From DASQWP01 sp050697555 (GTDB taxonomy: Bacteria > Actinomycetota > Thermoleophilia > Gaiellales > Gaiellaceae): a DNA stretch of 20,124 nt. The notes beneath the pieces are model-generated. The model was not told the origin of the DNA. It did not search any database and worked only from the letters and a program-made list of their open reading frames with translations. Below are positions 1-6,515 of this stretch, piece after piece. Location: positions 1 to 20,124 of the forward strand of contig JBOHAD010000043.1 in NCBI GenBank assembly GCA_050697555.1, given 5' to 3'. Every line of letters begins with the position of its first letter. The stretch's first letter is position 1. The position numbers and the translations under genes are program-made.

Positions 1-177
1 CTGCCTGGCTACGGCTTCTCGGGCGAGCCGACCGAGCTCGGCTGGGAGAATGGCCGCATCGCCCGCGCGTGGGCGGAGCTGATGGACCGCCTCGGCTACA
101 CGCGCTACGTCGCCCAGGGGGGCGACGCCTGTCACGCCGGAGGTCGCGGGTTCGAGTCCCGTCGCTCCCGTCTCTAG
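1..177 (+). pseudogene. Epoxide hydrolase (alpha/beta hydrolase) internal fragment, cut at the nucleophile motif
   Basis: The window opens inside a reading frame (frame 1) that reads LPGYGFSGEP, then GWENGRIARAWAELMDRLGY, then YVAQGGD. This is the oxyanion/cap-proximal stretch leading to the GGD nucleophile elbow of bacterial epoxide hydrolases of the alpha/beta-hydrolase fold, which open epoxides to diols through an Asp nucleophile. Right after GGD the homology stops, and the frame continues through the tRNA-Asp 3' half for about 15 meaningless codons to a TAG at 175-177. The catalytic base and the rest of the C-terminal domain are absent, so the product cannot be active. The 5' part lies outside the window. 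The break coincides with the start of the 45-bp repeat, which suggests recombination at the tRNA or an assembly join. Confidence 0.72.
127..171 (+). repeat. tRNA-Asp 3' half, copy 1 of a 45-bp direct repeat (att-like)
   Basis: This is a 45-bp sequence identical to 4463-4507. It spans a tRNA anticodon loop with anticodon GTC (Asp), the variable loop, the T-arm (GGGTTCGAGTCCC) and the 3' acceptor strand (CGCTCCCG). No matching 5' half (expected CGGGAGCG at the acceptor start) lies upstream; epoxide hydrolase coding sequence is there instead. A tRNA 3' half repeated at both ends of a segment is the classic footprint of tyrosine-recombinase integration. No complete tRNA gene exists here. Confidence 0.8.
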
Positions 178-632
178 AAGTGCCTGCAAATAGGCATCGT
201 GTGTTGTCTGGATAGGCGAAGGCAGCGCGCTCTCGGGCAGCAAACGGGCAGCACCTTCGTCGGCCGCTGCGAACAGAAATGCCTGCAAAGAGCCGTTTTT
301 GCCTTCACCGCCTGGCAGGGTGGCTCCCGGTATGCCTTCGCGCCTCCGTGGCAGTGTGTCTGTTCAGGCAACATGACCTCCGGCGTGTTCACATGCTGCT
401 GACGACAGCTTTCGCGCTACCGGACGGAGCGCGGCAGCAAGCCGCAGAAAGTTAGGAGCCCGGCACCGACGCCGTGGCGGCTGCTCGGCGAGCTTCCAAG
501 TGCGGCCGGAATTGCCGCTGCAGCGAGTCGGCTGCGCCGATGACGGGCGAGCCGGAGCCGAGGGGCCGCCTCACTACGCGAGACGATGCCACGCCCCACG
601 CATGTTTTTATCGAGATCGCCACTGGCCCTGG
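178..632 (+). other. Gene-poor stretch with integrase-tail-like debris
   Basis: No convincing gene lies here. Positions 181-196 form a small hairpin (TGCCT/AGGCA) just after the tRNA remnant. The segment 177-190 (AAGTGCCTGCAAA) recurs with one change at 277-289. A plus-strand ORF (199-402) contains the peptide GQQTGS, encoded by a 20-bp stretch (234-253) that recurs exactly at 4326-4345 near the other tRNA copy. Short QQTGS-like tails are, as I remember, common at the C-termini of actinobacterial phage-type integrases, so this may be an integrase 3' remnant. From 405 to 632 I see nothing recognisable and no clear terminator for the operon that ends at 633. Confidence 0.35.
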
Positions 633-1304
633 TTAGCCGCCGTCGCCGGCGACAACGATGCCGTGCTCGTACGCGAAAACGACGGCTTGCACCCGGTCGC
701 GTAGGGCGAGCTTCATCAGGACGCTGCCGAAATGGCTCTTCACGGTCGCTTCGGTGACGACCAGCCGCTCAGCGATCTCGCTGTTTGACAGTCCGCGTGC
801 GACGAGCACGAGCACCTCGCGCTCGCGTGGCGTGAGTCGCTCGAGCACGGCTGTCGGCGGTTCGAGCGGATCGGTGCGGGTGGCGAAGTCCTCGATCAGC
901 CGGCGCGTGATCGATGGCGAGAGCAGCGCCTCGCCATCGTGGACGACGCGGATCGCCTCCAGAAGCTGTTCGCGCGGGGCGTCTTTGAGCAGGAACCCCG
1001 CTGCGCCCGCGCGTAGGGCGCCGAAGACGTACTCGTCGAGGTCGAAGGTCGTGAGCACGAGCACACGCGGCGGCGGCTCGATTCCTGCGCTGGTGAGCCG
1101 CGCCGTCGCTTCGACGCCGTCCATCTGTGGCATGCGGATGTCCATGAGGATCACGTCCGGCCGCAGCTCGCGTGCCCGCTCGAGCGCCTCGGCGCCGTCG
1201 CCTGCCTCGCCGACGACCTCGAGATCCTCTTGTGTCTCGAGGAAGAGCCGGAAGCCGGTGCGGACGAGCTCCTGGTCGTCGACCAGGAGCAGCCGGATGC
1301 TCAT
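633..1304 (-). CDS. NarL/LuxR-family response regulator
   Basis: A 223-residue two-component response regulator. The receiver domain is at about residues 3-120, with the acidic pair D9/D10, phosphoacceptor D55 (in LMDIRMP), T85/T86 and K107 (LLKDAP). A LuxR-type helix-turn-helix at about 157-213 (LTPREREVLVLVARGLSN, then TVKSHF) completes the family architecture at normal length. The ATG at 1304 overlaps the TGA of the upstream histidine kinase by 4 bp (ATGA), which fixes the start and implies translational coupling. It should be phosphorylated by that kinase and control transcription, most simply of its own operon and the linked ABC transporter. A perfect inverted repeat upstream of the operon (4173-4194) is a candidate site. 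Function by family is certain; the signal sensed is unknown. Confidence 0.93.
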   Translation of the reverse strand: MSIRLLLVDDQELVRTGFRLFLETQEDLEVVGEAGDGAEALERARELRPDVILMDIRMPQMDGVEATARLTSAGIEPPPRVLVLTTFDLDEYVFGALRAGAAGFLLKDAPREQLLEAIRVVHDGEALLSPSITRRLIEDFATRTDPLEPPTAVLERLTPREREVLVLVARGLSNSEIAERLVVTEATVKSHFGSVLMKLALRDRVQAVVFAYEHGIVVAGDGG

Positions 1305-2476
1305 GCGTCACCGCCGATCGGCAGCCGTGCCGCGACCCGGTAGCCGCCGCCGACGCGGCGACCGGTGTCGAGCTGCCCGCCGAGGAGGGCTACCCGCTCG
1401 CGCATGCCGACGATGCCCTGCCCCGCCGTCGCATCCTTCTGCTCGGTTGGTGTCGCTCCGTCGTCGACGACCTCCACCTCGAGGCCCGAGTCGCGAAACG
1501 AAAGCGTGACGGTGACGCGGGTGGGGTGCGCGTGCTTGAGCACGTTCGTGAGCGCCTCCTGCACGATTCGGTAGACCGAGAGCTCGACGCCGCCCCCTAG
1601 CGGCTTGCGGTCGCCCGTCATTTCCAGCCGAACCGGTAGCCCGGCCGCTCGGAAGTCTGCGACGAGCTCGTCGAGATTCGCGAGCGACGGCTGTGGCCGC
1701 AAATCGGCGCTCTCCTCTGTGCTCCGCAGTAGCGCGAGGATCCGGCGCAGCTCAGCCAGGCTCTGCTCGCCGCTCGTCTCGACGCGAGCGAGCGTGTCGT
1801 CTGCCGTGTCGGGCGAGCTGCGCAGGACGTCGCGGGCCCCGCGAACGCCGACGAGCATGACGCTGACCGAGTGGGCGACAATGTCGTGTAGCTCGCGGGA
1901 GATCGATGCCCGCTCCTCGTGCGCGGCGATCCTGGCCAGCTGCTCGCGCTCGCGTTCGAGCCGGGAGGCGCGGGCCTCGAGCTCCTTTGTGTAGCGACGC
2001 CGCGTCTGCACGTAGGCGCCGAGCGCCCAGATGCCGACAGTCAGCGGAGCCGCGGCGAACGCGCCTAGGAGAAGCGAGGATTGGGAGGCCCCACGGGCGT
2101 TCACGACCGACAGTACGGTGACGAGCACGACCGTAGGCACGAGCGCGGCGACCGAGACGCGGCGCTCGAGGAGCGCTGCGGTCGTGTAGAGGGCGATGAG
2201 CACGCTGACGCCGCCGGGCGCCTCGTCGATGCTTACGCTTGCTGTTGCCGCGGCGAGTGTCGCCGCGAGCACGAGCAGCGGCACCGAGCGCCGCCACACC
2301 AGCGCGCCGCCGGCCCCGATTGCGAGCAGCATCGCCGACAGGCTCGCACTGCCGTCGTCGAGCAGGAGGGCGAGCTCGGCCGCCGTCGCGAGCAGCGCGA
2401 GCGCAACGTCGAAGGCCTGGGAGCGCCGGCCGCGTGGCCGGCGCTCCTCGAGCTGACGGCCTGTCTCGTCAATCAC
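1301..2476 (-). CDS. Membrane sensor histidine kinase (NarL-partner, HisKA_3 type)
   Basis: A 391-residue kinase. Residues about 22-155 form a compact block of four to five hydrophobic segments with no evident extracytoplasmic sensor domain. A charged coiled region (160-190) follows. The H-box ERASISRELHDIVAHS gives phosphoacceptor H197, the N-box is at 305-316 (N311 in EALTNVLKHA), and the G-box is at 352-361 (GQGIVGMRER). This is the DesK/LiaS-like class that pairs with NarL-type regulators. The start is GTG at 2476, overlapping the permease stop in GTGA; the gene end overlaps the regulator start. The lack of a sensor domain, plus operon membership with an ABC-2 transporter, suggests intramembrane sensing of envelope stress or of transporter activity, as in Lia/Bce-like systems. 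That role is inference. Confidence 0.93.
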   Translation of the reverse strand: MIDETGRQLEERRPRGRRSQAFDVALALLATAAELALLLDDGSASLSAMLLAIGAGGALVWRRSVPLLVLAATLAAATASVSIDEAPGGVSVLIALYTTAALLERRVSVAALVPTVVLVTVLSVVNARGASQSSLLLGAFAAAPLTVGIWALGAYVQTRRRYTKELEARASRLEREREQLARIAAHEERASISRELHDIVAHSVSVMLVGVRGARDVLRSSPDTADDTLARVETSGEQSLAELRRILALLRSTEESADLRPQPSLANLDELVADFRAAGLPVRLEMTGDRKPLGGGVELSVYRIVQEALTNVLKHAHPTRVTVTLSFRDSGLEVEVVDDGATPTEQKDATAGQGIVGMRERVALLGGQLDTGRRVGGGYRVAARLPIGGDA

Positions 2477-3189
2477 GCCAGGTCCCGCCGACGCTCGGCG
2501 GCGATTGCCGCGATCAGCAGCGGCGTCGTCCAGATGGCCATTACCAGCGCTGCTGCTCCCAAAGAGAAAGTGCCGCCGCCGGGGTCGCCGGCCAGTATCG
2601 CTGCCGCGCCGAAGGGCGTGAACCCGACTGCGTCCTCATTGACGGCGGCAAGCAGTTCCATCCCGAGGAAGGCCAGGATCAGCGCGCCGACCACGCTCGC
2701 GACCTGGTTTCGGACGAGCGCTCCGACGGCGACGCCGACGGTCGCGGACAGCGCGGCAGCGACCAAGCTGCCGCCGGCCACCAGCGCGATGTCGCTGACA
2801 GGGAGCTTCGGCCCCGGTTCGTTTGCCACGAGCGGCAGGCCGACCGCCAGCGAGACCGCGACCATTACCGCTGCGATCGCGAGGCCGGTGGCGGCGTACG
2901 CGCCCGCCCGAGCGACCAGCAGCCATCCGCGACCGCGCCGGGCCATGAGAGCCGCCGGTGCCGCAGTCCCGTGGCGATACTCGCCGGCAGCGCCCACCAG
3001 CCCGAAAAGCAGCAACAGGATCGGCAGACCCGCCAGCGCATCCCGCTTGTCCGACACCGTGTCGAGCACCGAGAACTGGCTCACGATCACGACGTTGACG
3101 ATCGCCAACGCCGCTCCGATCGCGAGATAACCGAGCGCGGTGCGGGTACTCACGGTCTTGATCAGCTCTCCTCGGATCAGCGCGGTCAT
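2473..3189 (-). CDS. ABC-2 type transporter permease
   Basis: A 238-residue integral membrane protein with about six hydrophobic segments. A cytoplasmic N-terminus (MTALIRGELIKTVSTRTAL) is typical of ABC-2 permeases of the BcrB/NatB kind. The loop motif GAAGEYRHGT after the second membrane segment is a hallmark of this family. It should form the membrane channel with the ATPase encoded immediately upstream. Its ATG at 3189 overlaps the ATPase TGA (ATGA), and its own TGA overlaps the histidine kinase GTG. The substrate cannot be told from sequence; such exporters often move antimicrobial peptides, lipids or small drugs. Confidence 0.88.
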   Translation of the reverse strand: MTALIRGELIKTVSTRTALGYLAIGAALAIVNVVIVSQFSVLDTVSDKRDALAGLPILLLLFGLVGAAGEYRHGTAAPAALMARRGRGWLLVARAGAYAATGLAIAAVMVAVSLAVGLPLVANEPGPKLPVSDIALVAGGSLVAAALSATVGVAVGALVRNQVASVVGALILAFLGMELLAAVNEDAVGFTPFGAAAILAGDPGGGTFSLGAAALVMAIWTTPLLIAAIAAERRRDLA

Positions 3190-4106
3190 GATTCCTCCTC
3201 TTCGGTCAGGCTAAAGAAAACGTCCTCGAGCGAGCCGCCGCGCGAGGCGAGCTCGTGCACGACCACGCGCTCCGCATGTGCAAGCTCGCCAACCCGGGCG
3301 GCGTCCATCCCCTCGATCAGGAGCCGGCCGTTGCCGTTCTGGTACTCGGCCCGCCCGCCCGCACGCTGCACCGCGGTCGCGAGGCGCTCGCGCGTAGGCG
3401 TGCTCACCAGGACTCCCCCGCCCGAACGTCCGAGCTCGTCGATCGGGCCTTGGTGCACGAGCCGACCTCGATTGATGACGACCACGTCATCGACCGTCTG
3501 TGCCGCCTCGGTCAGAACATGACTCGACAGCAGCACGGTGCCTCCGCTCGCTGCACGCTCACGCAGGAAGGTGCGCAGCCAGCGAATCCCCTGCGGGTCG
3601 AGGCCGTTCAACGGCTCGTCGAGCACCAGGATCTCCGGATCGCCGAGCAAGGCCGATCCAAGCCCGAGCCGCTGGCGCATGCCCATCGAGTACTTCCCGA
3701 CCCGGCGACCGGCCGCTTGCTCGAGCCCGACAATCGCGAGAACGTCGTCGACGCGACTCCGCGGCAAGCCGGCCAGCGCCGCAAGCGAGCGCAGGTGATC
3801 GCGCCCCGAGCGGCCCGGATGTGCGCCGGACGGCTCGATGTAGACGCCAAGCGTGCCGACGTCCGGCTGCACCGCGTCGATCGGCGTCCCGTTGATCAGC
3901 GCGCGGCCGGCCGTCGGACGGGAGAGTCCGACGATCGCTTTCAGCGCGGTGGTCTTGCCGGCGCCGTTCGGCCCAAGGAACCCCGTGACCGCTCCCGGCC
4001 GCACCGTGAACGACAGATCATCGACCGCCGTCACGTCGCCGTAGTGCTTCGTCAGACCCTCGACCGCGATCGCCGTCGCTACCTGAGATGTATGAGTGTT
4101 TTTCAT
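3186..4106 (-). CDS. ABC transporter ATP-binding protein (BcrA/drug-export type)
   Basis: Nucleotide-binding subunit, 306 residues from the chosen start. Walker A GPNGAGKTT is at 45-53, a degenerate signature YSMGMRQR at 139-146, Walker B ILVLDEP at 159-165, a D-loop NGLDP, and the H-loop histidine at 196 (SSHVL). A C-terminal extension of about 90 residues is usual for BcrA-like exporters. I chose ATG 4106 because it leaves a normal short leader before VEGLTKHYG. An in-frame ATG at 4142 would add 12 residues, and neither start has a clear Shine-Dalgarno site. First gene of the coupled ATPase-permease-kinase-regulator operon; its TGA overlaps the permease ATG. Confidence 0.92.
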   Translation of the reverse strand: MKNTHTSQVATAIAVEGLTKHYGDVTAVDDLSFTVRPGAVTGFLGPNGAGKTTALKAIVGLSRPTAGRALINGTPIDAVQPDVGTLGVYIEPSGAHPGRSGRDHLRSLAALAGLPRSRVDDVLAIVGLEQAAGRRVGKYSMGMRQRLGLGSALLGDPEILVLDEPLNGLDPQGIRWLRTFLRERAASGGTVLLSSHVLTEAAQTVDDVVVINRGRLVHQGPIDELGRSGGGVLVSTPTRERLATAVQRAGGRAEYQNGNGRLLIEGMDAARVGELAHAERVVVHELASRGGSLEDVFFSLTEEEES

Positions 4107-4172
4107 GCTCGCAATGATCCGGGCCGCGTTTCTCGCCGTCATCGGTACGCAGACCGAACTTCGCCTCCGACC

Positions 4173-4194
4173 ACGGTCGAAGGGCTACGACCGT
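4173..4194. promoter_or_regulatory. Inverted repeat upstream of the ABC/two-component operon (candidate operator)
   Basis: Perfect 7-bp inverted repeat ACGGTCG-N8-CGACCGT. It lies 31 bp upstream of the ATG at 4142 and 67 bp upstream of the ATG at 4106. NarL-family regulators bind paired heptamers, so this is a plausible autoregulatory site for the operon's own response regulator. No other copy was looked for outside the window. Confidence 0.4.
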
Positions 4195-4311
4195 CTATCT
4201 CCGACTCACGGCGAAGAGCGTGAGCCGCGTCACCGGATCCCGATACACGCGACCGGCCCTTCCATCGCTGTTACCGAGTAGCCACCCGAACCAGTCCACG
4301 ACCCGAACCCG

Positions 4312-4460
4312 GTGCGCAAGCGCCCCGGGCAGCAAACGGGCAGCAAACGTCCGAAATCGGCTTCGTTCAACCATGCGGGATCGAATCGCGAGAGGCCCGA
4401 AGAGCCGCATGAACAGAGCGATTGCGCACCCATCGTCGTCGACCGTCGTGACCCTCTAAG
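4312..4460 (+). other. Integrase C-terminal-tail-like remnant next to tRNA-Asp
   Basis: A plus-strand ORF beginning at 4312 contains RPGQQTGSKRPK and ends at TAA 4457-4459, just before the tRNA-Asp 3' half. The 20 bp encoding GQQTGS plus flanks (4326-4345) equals 234-253. Integrase genes commonly end next to their att site, so this could be the last codons of an otherwise deleted integrase. No catalytic-domain residues are present, so the identification is weak. Confidence 0.3.
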
Positions 4461-4462
4461 CG

Positions 4463-4507
4463 GCCTGTCACGCCGGAGGTCGCGGGTTCGAGTCCCGTCG
4501 CTCCCGT
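4463..4507 (+). repeat. tRNA-Asp 3' half, copy 2 of a 45-bp direct repeat (att-like)
   Basis: Identical to 127-171. Anticodon GTC is at 4467-4469, followed by the T-arm and 3' acceptor strand. Upstream sequence does not supply a D-arm or the 5' acceptor strand. A strong intrinsic terminator follows directly (4511-4536), as is common for tRNA genes, so this copy probably keeps the original downstream context of the tRNA gene. The two copies are 4,336 bp apart start to start. Confidence 0.8.
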
Positions 4508-4510
4508 TAC

Positions 4511-4536
4511 AAAGTCGCTGGAAACAGCGACTTTTT
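4511..4536 (+). terminator. Intrinsic terminator after the tRNA-Asp remnant
   Basis: A 10-bp perfect stem (AAAGTCGCTG / CAGCGACTTT) closed by a GAAA tetraloop and running into a five-T tract, starting 3 nt after the tRNA 3' half. This is a textbook Rho-independent terminator on the plus strand. From 4541 to 4720 I see nothing else recognisable. Confidence 0.85.
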
Positions 4537-4720
4537 GTTGTCCATCTGGAAGTCGGCTTCCCCGGATTGGCCCGATTCTTCCGGGGAAGGGGGCGGAAAA
4601 CGCGCCGATCGAGTGCGTTCGTCCCCGACCCGACCCGCGCGAGCGGGGAGGATCGGGGACAGCCGGGGAACGGCCGTCGTTTGATCGCGGTCATTGAACA
4701 CAGGACAGGTTGACCAACGT

Positions 4721-5350
4721 TCACGAACCGTTGCGTAAGGCGACAAGGGCGCCAGGAAGCGCCCCGTTCAAGCGGAACCAGGCAGACTCGACGGTACTCG
4801 CGTCCCCGTGATCTCCGGACGGGCCATCCCGCGGTCTGAACGAAGGGGAGCGAACGCGGGACATCTCCATGTACTCCACTCCCTTCCCCTTGACGGTGTG
4901 CGCGACGACAAGGTGCGGCCGCCCGGAGCCGGGGTCGGGCAAGTTCAGGAGGCAGGACAGGAGCGCGGTCGGATCGTGGCCGTTCACCTCGCGGACCTCC
5001 CAGCCGAAGGCGCGGAAGCGCTCGCCGATCGGCTCCACCGTCAGGACCTCCTCGGTGTGGCCGTCGAGCCCCATCTCGTTGCGGTCGACGATGGCGTAGA
5101 GGTTGCCGAGTCCGTAGTGGTTCGCCGTCTGGGCCGCTTCCCAGATCTGTCCCTCGTTCAGCTCCTGATCGCCGAGGAGCACCCACACGCGGGTGTCCGC
5201 GTAGCCGCGAAGGCGGGCCGAGACCGCCATGCCGGTGGCGACCGAGAGCCCGTGGCCGAGCGAGCCGGAGGAGAAGTCGATGCCCGGCACACGGCGCATG
5301 TCCGGGTGGTCGCCGAGGGCGTTCCCCGACGCGTCGTCGGAGAGGCGCAT
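4721..5350 (-). pseudogene. Transketolase N-terminal subunit, truncated at both ends
   Basis: The ORF is 209 residues, but only about residues 14-162 look like a transketolase N-terminal (thiamine diphosphate, PP-domain) subunit: HPDMRRVPGIDFSSGSLGHG, then LLGDQELNEGQIWEAA, then IVDRNEMGLDG, then VVAHTVKGKGVEYME. The normal first 100 or so residues, including the GHPGG substrate/TPP region, are missing. The C-terminal part after VEYME is unrelated, where family members continue with VEWHGKAP-like sequence. The TPP motif normally reads GDGE and here reads GDQE. No C-terminal subunit is adjacent. The 5' break lies near 5310-5350, next to another gene stump pointing the other way. I regard it as debris, not a functional enzyme. 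Confidence 0.75.
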
Positions 5351-5356
5351 GATTGA

Positions 5357-5553
5357 CCCGTAGAGCGCGGCGAGGATCTCGCCTTCCGGGGCTCGGGCTT
5401 CTCCTACAGGATCGACGTTCCGGGGCTCCCGGATCCCCTCAAGGCCGAGCTGTCCGGAGGGGCGGCGCCGCCGCTCGACGTGGGCAGCGAGGTGGCCGTC
5501 TCCTGGGACGCCGGCTCGTGCGGGCTCTGCCGCGGGATTCTGAGGAGGTCTAG
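5357..5553 (+). pseudogene. 3' stump of an ABC ATPase (PotA/MalK-like TOBE domain), frameshifted
   Basis: Reading from 5357 gives ERGEDLAFRGSGFSYRID, then KAELSGGAAPPLDVGSEV, then AVSWDAGSCGL. This resembles the C-terminal TOBE_2 beta-barrel of spermidine/putrescine-type or sugar importer ATPases. Near 5522-5530 one base appears missing. Restoring one C turns the end into CGLLPRDSEEV and a TAG at 5551-5553, a sensible C-terminus. The nucleotide-binding domain is absent. The start abuts the broken 5' end of the transketolase stump, so both genes lost their N-termini at one junction. Its stop overlaps the stop of the convergent E1 beta gene in the palindrome CTAG (5550-5553). Confidence 0.55.
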
Positions 5554-6515
5554 GCGCGGGCGAGCTCGCGCGCGGCGCGTGCGACCGCGCCGGCGTCCGG
5601 CAGCGCCCAGTCCTCCAGCGGCGCGCTGAACGGAATCGGGAGGTCGGGCATCGTCACACGGCGGGCCGCGAGCGGACCCACGCGCTCGACAGCCGCTGCC
5701 ACGACCTCGGCCGCGTAGCCGCCGGACGGCGGCCCTTCCTCGACGACGACGAGCCGGCCCGTGCGGGCCGCCGACTCTGCGATGGTGTCCGCGTCCAGCG
5801 GGTGGAGCGAGCGCAGGTCGACCACGTCCGCGTCCAGACCGTCGCCGGCGAGCTCCTCGGCGGCCTCCAGCGCCGTCTCCACCGCCGCGAGCGCAGCGCA
5901 GATCGTGACGTCCGTTCCACGGCGGCGCACGGCGGCGCTTCCGATTGGAACCGGCGCGCCGTTTTCGGGCACCTCGCCCTTGCGTCCGTAGAGCAGCTTG
6001 TGCTCGAAGAAGAGCACGGGATTCTCGTCGCGGATGGCCGCCTTGATCAGCCCCTTTGCGTCGGCCGGGGTCGCCGGAGCAACGAGCTTGAGGCCCGGCT
6101 CGCCGAGAAACCAGCCGGTCGGCGTCTGCGAGTGACAGGCGCCGAAGCGGGCACCCGCTCCGATCGTGCTGCGCACGACGAGCGGCACGCTCGCCTGCTC
6201 GTTCGAGAGGTACCAGTACTTCGATGCCTGATTCACGAGGGTGTCGACGACGAGTCCGAGGAAGTCGCCGAACATGATCTCGACGACCGGGCGCAGCCCT
6301 TTGAGTGCGGCTCCGAAGGCAGCGCTCGTGAAGGCAAGCTCCGAGATGGGCGTGTCGATGACGCGATTCGGGCCGAAGCGGTCGACGAGCCCGGGCGTGA
6401 CGTTGAAGACGCCGCCCGGCTCGATGTCCTCGCCGAGCAGGACGACGCTCGAGTCCCGCTCCATCTCCTCGGCGAGCCCGTCGCGGATCGCTTCGCGGTA
6501 CGAGAGCTCCCTCAC
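5550..6515 (-). CDS. 2-oxoacid (pyruvate/acetoin-type) dehydrogenase E1 component, beta subunit
   Basis: 321 residues, full length for E1 beta. It carries RELSYREAIRDGLAEEMERD, LLGEDI, GPNRVIDTPISE (E59 is the expected TPP-activating glutamate), GLRPVVEIMFGDF, and GACHSQ (H128 in the active-site loop). It ends with the C-terminal transketolase-like domain (DLRSLHPLD, LVVVEEGPPSGGYAAEV). With the alpha subunit it decarboxylates a 2-oxo acid, or cleaves acetoin, and passes the acyl group to a lipoyl E2. The start is GTG 6515, which overlaps the alpha-subunit TGA as GTGA; a longer in-frame ORF upstream is a shadow of the alpha gene. No E2 or E3 gene lies downstream, where a TOBE stump begins, so the partners must be elsewhere or lost. 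Confidence 0.93.
   Translation of the reverse strand: MRELSYREAIRDGLAEEMERDSSVVLLGEDIEPGGVFNVTPGLVDRFGPNRVIDTPISELAFTSAAFGAALKGLRPVVEIMFGDFLGLVVDTLVNQASKYWYLSNEQASVPLVVRSTIGAGARFGACHSQTPTGWFLGEPGLKLVAPATPADAKGLIKAAIRDENPVLFFEHKLLYGRKGEVPENGAPVPIGSAAVRRRGTDVTICAALAAVETALEAAEELAGDGLDADVVDLRSLHPLDADTIAESAARTGRLVVVEEGPPSGGYAAEVVAAAVERVGPLAARRVTMPDLPIPFSAPLEDWALPDAGAVARAARELARA

Noticed and set aside
127..171. A complete tRNA-Asp gene (also considered at 4463-4507)
   Set aside because: Neither copy has a D-arm or the 5' acceptor strand within 80 nt upstream, so both are 3' halves only.
4230..5186. Long minus-strand ORF with a GSDGTRTRDLRRDR motif
   Set aside because: The motif is the antisense reading of the tRNA T-arm and acceptor, a well-known annotation artefact; the rest is transketolase antisense/shadow frame.
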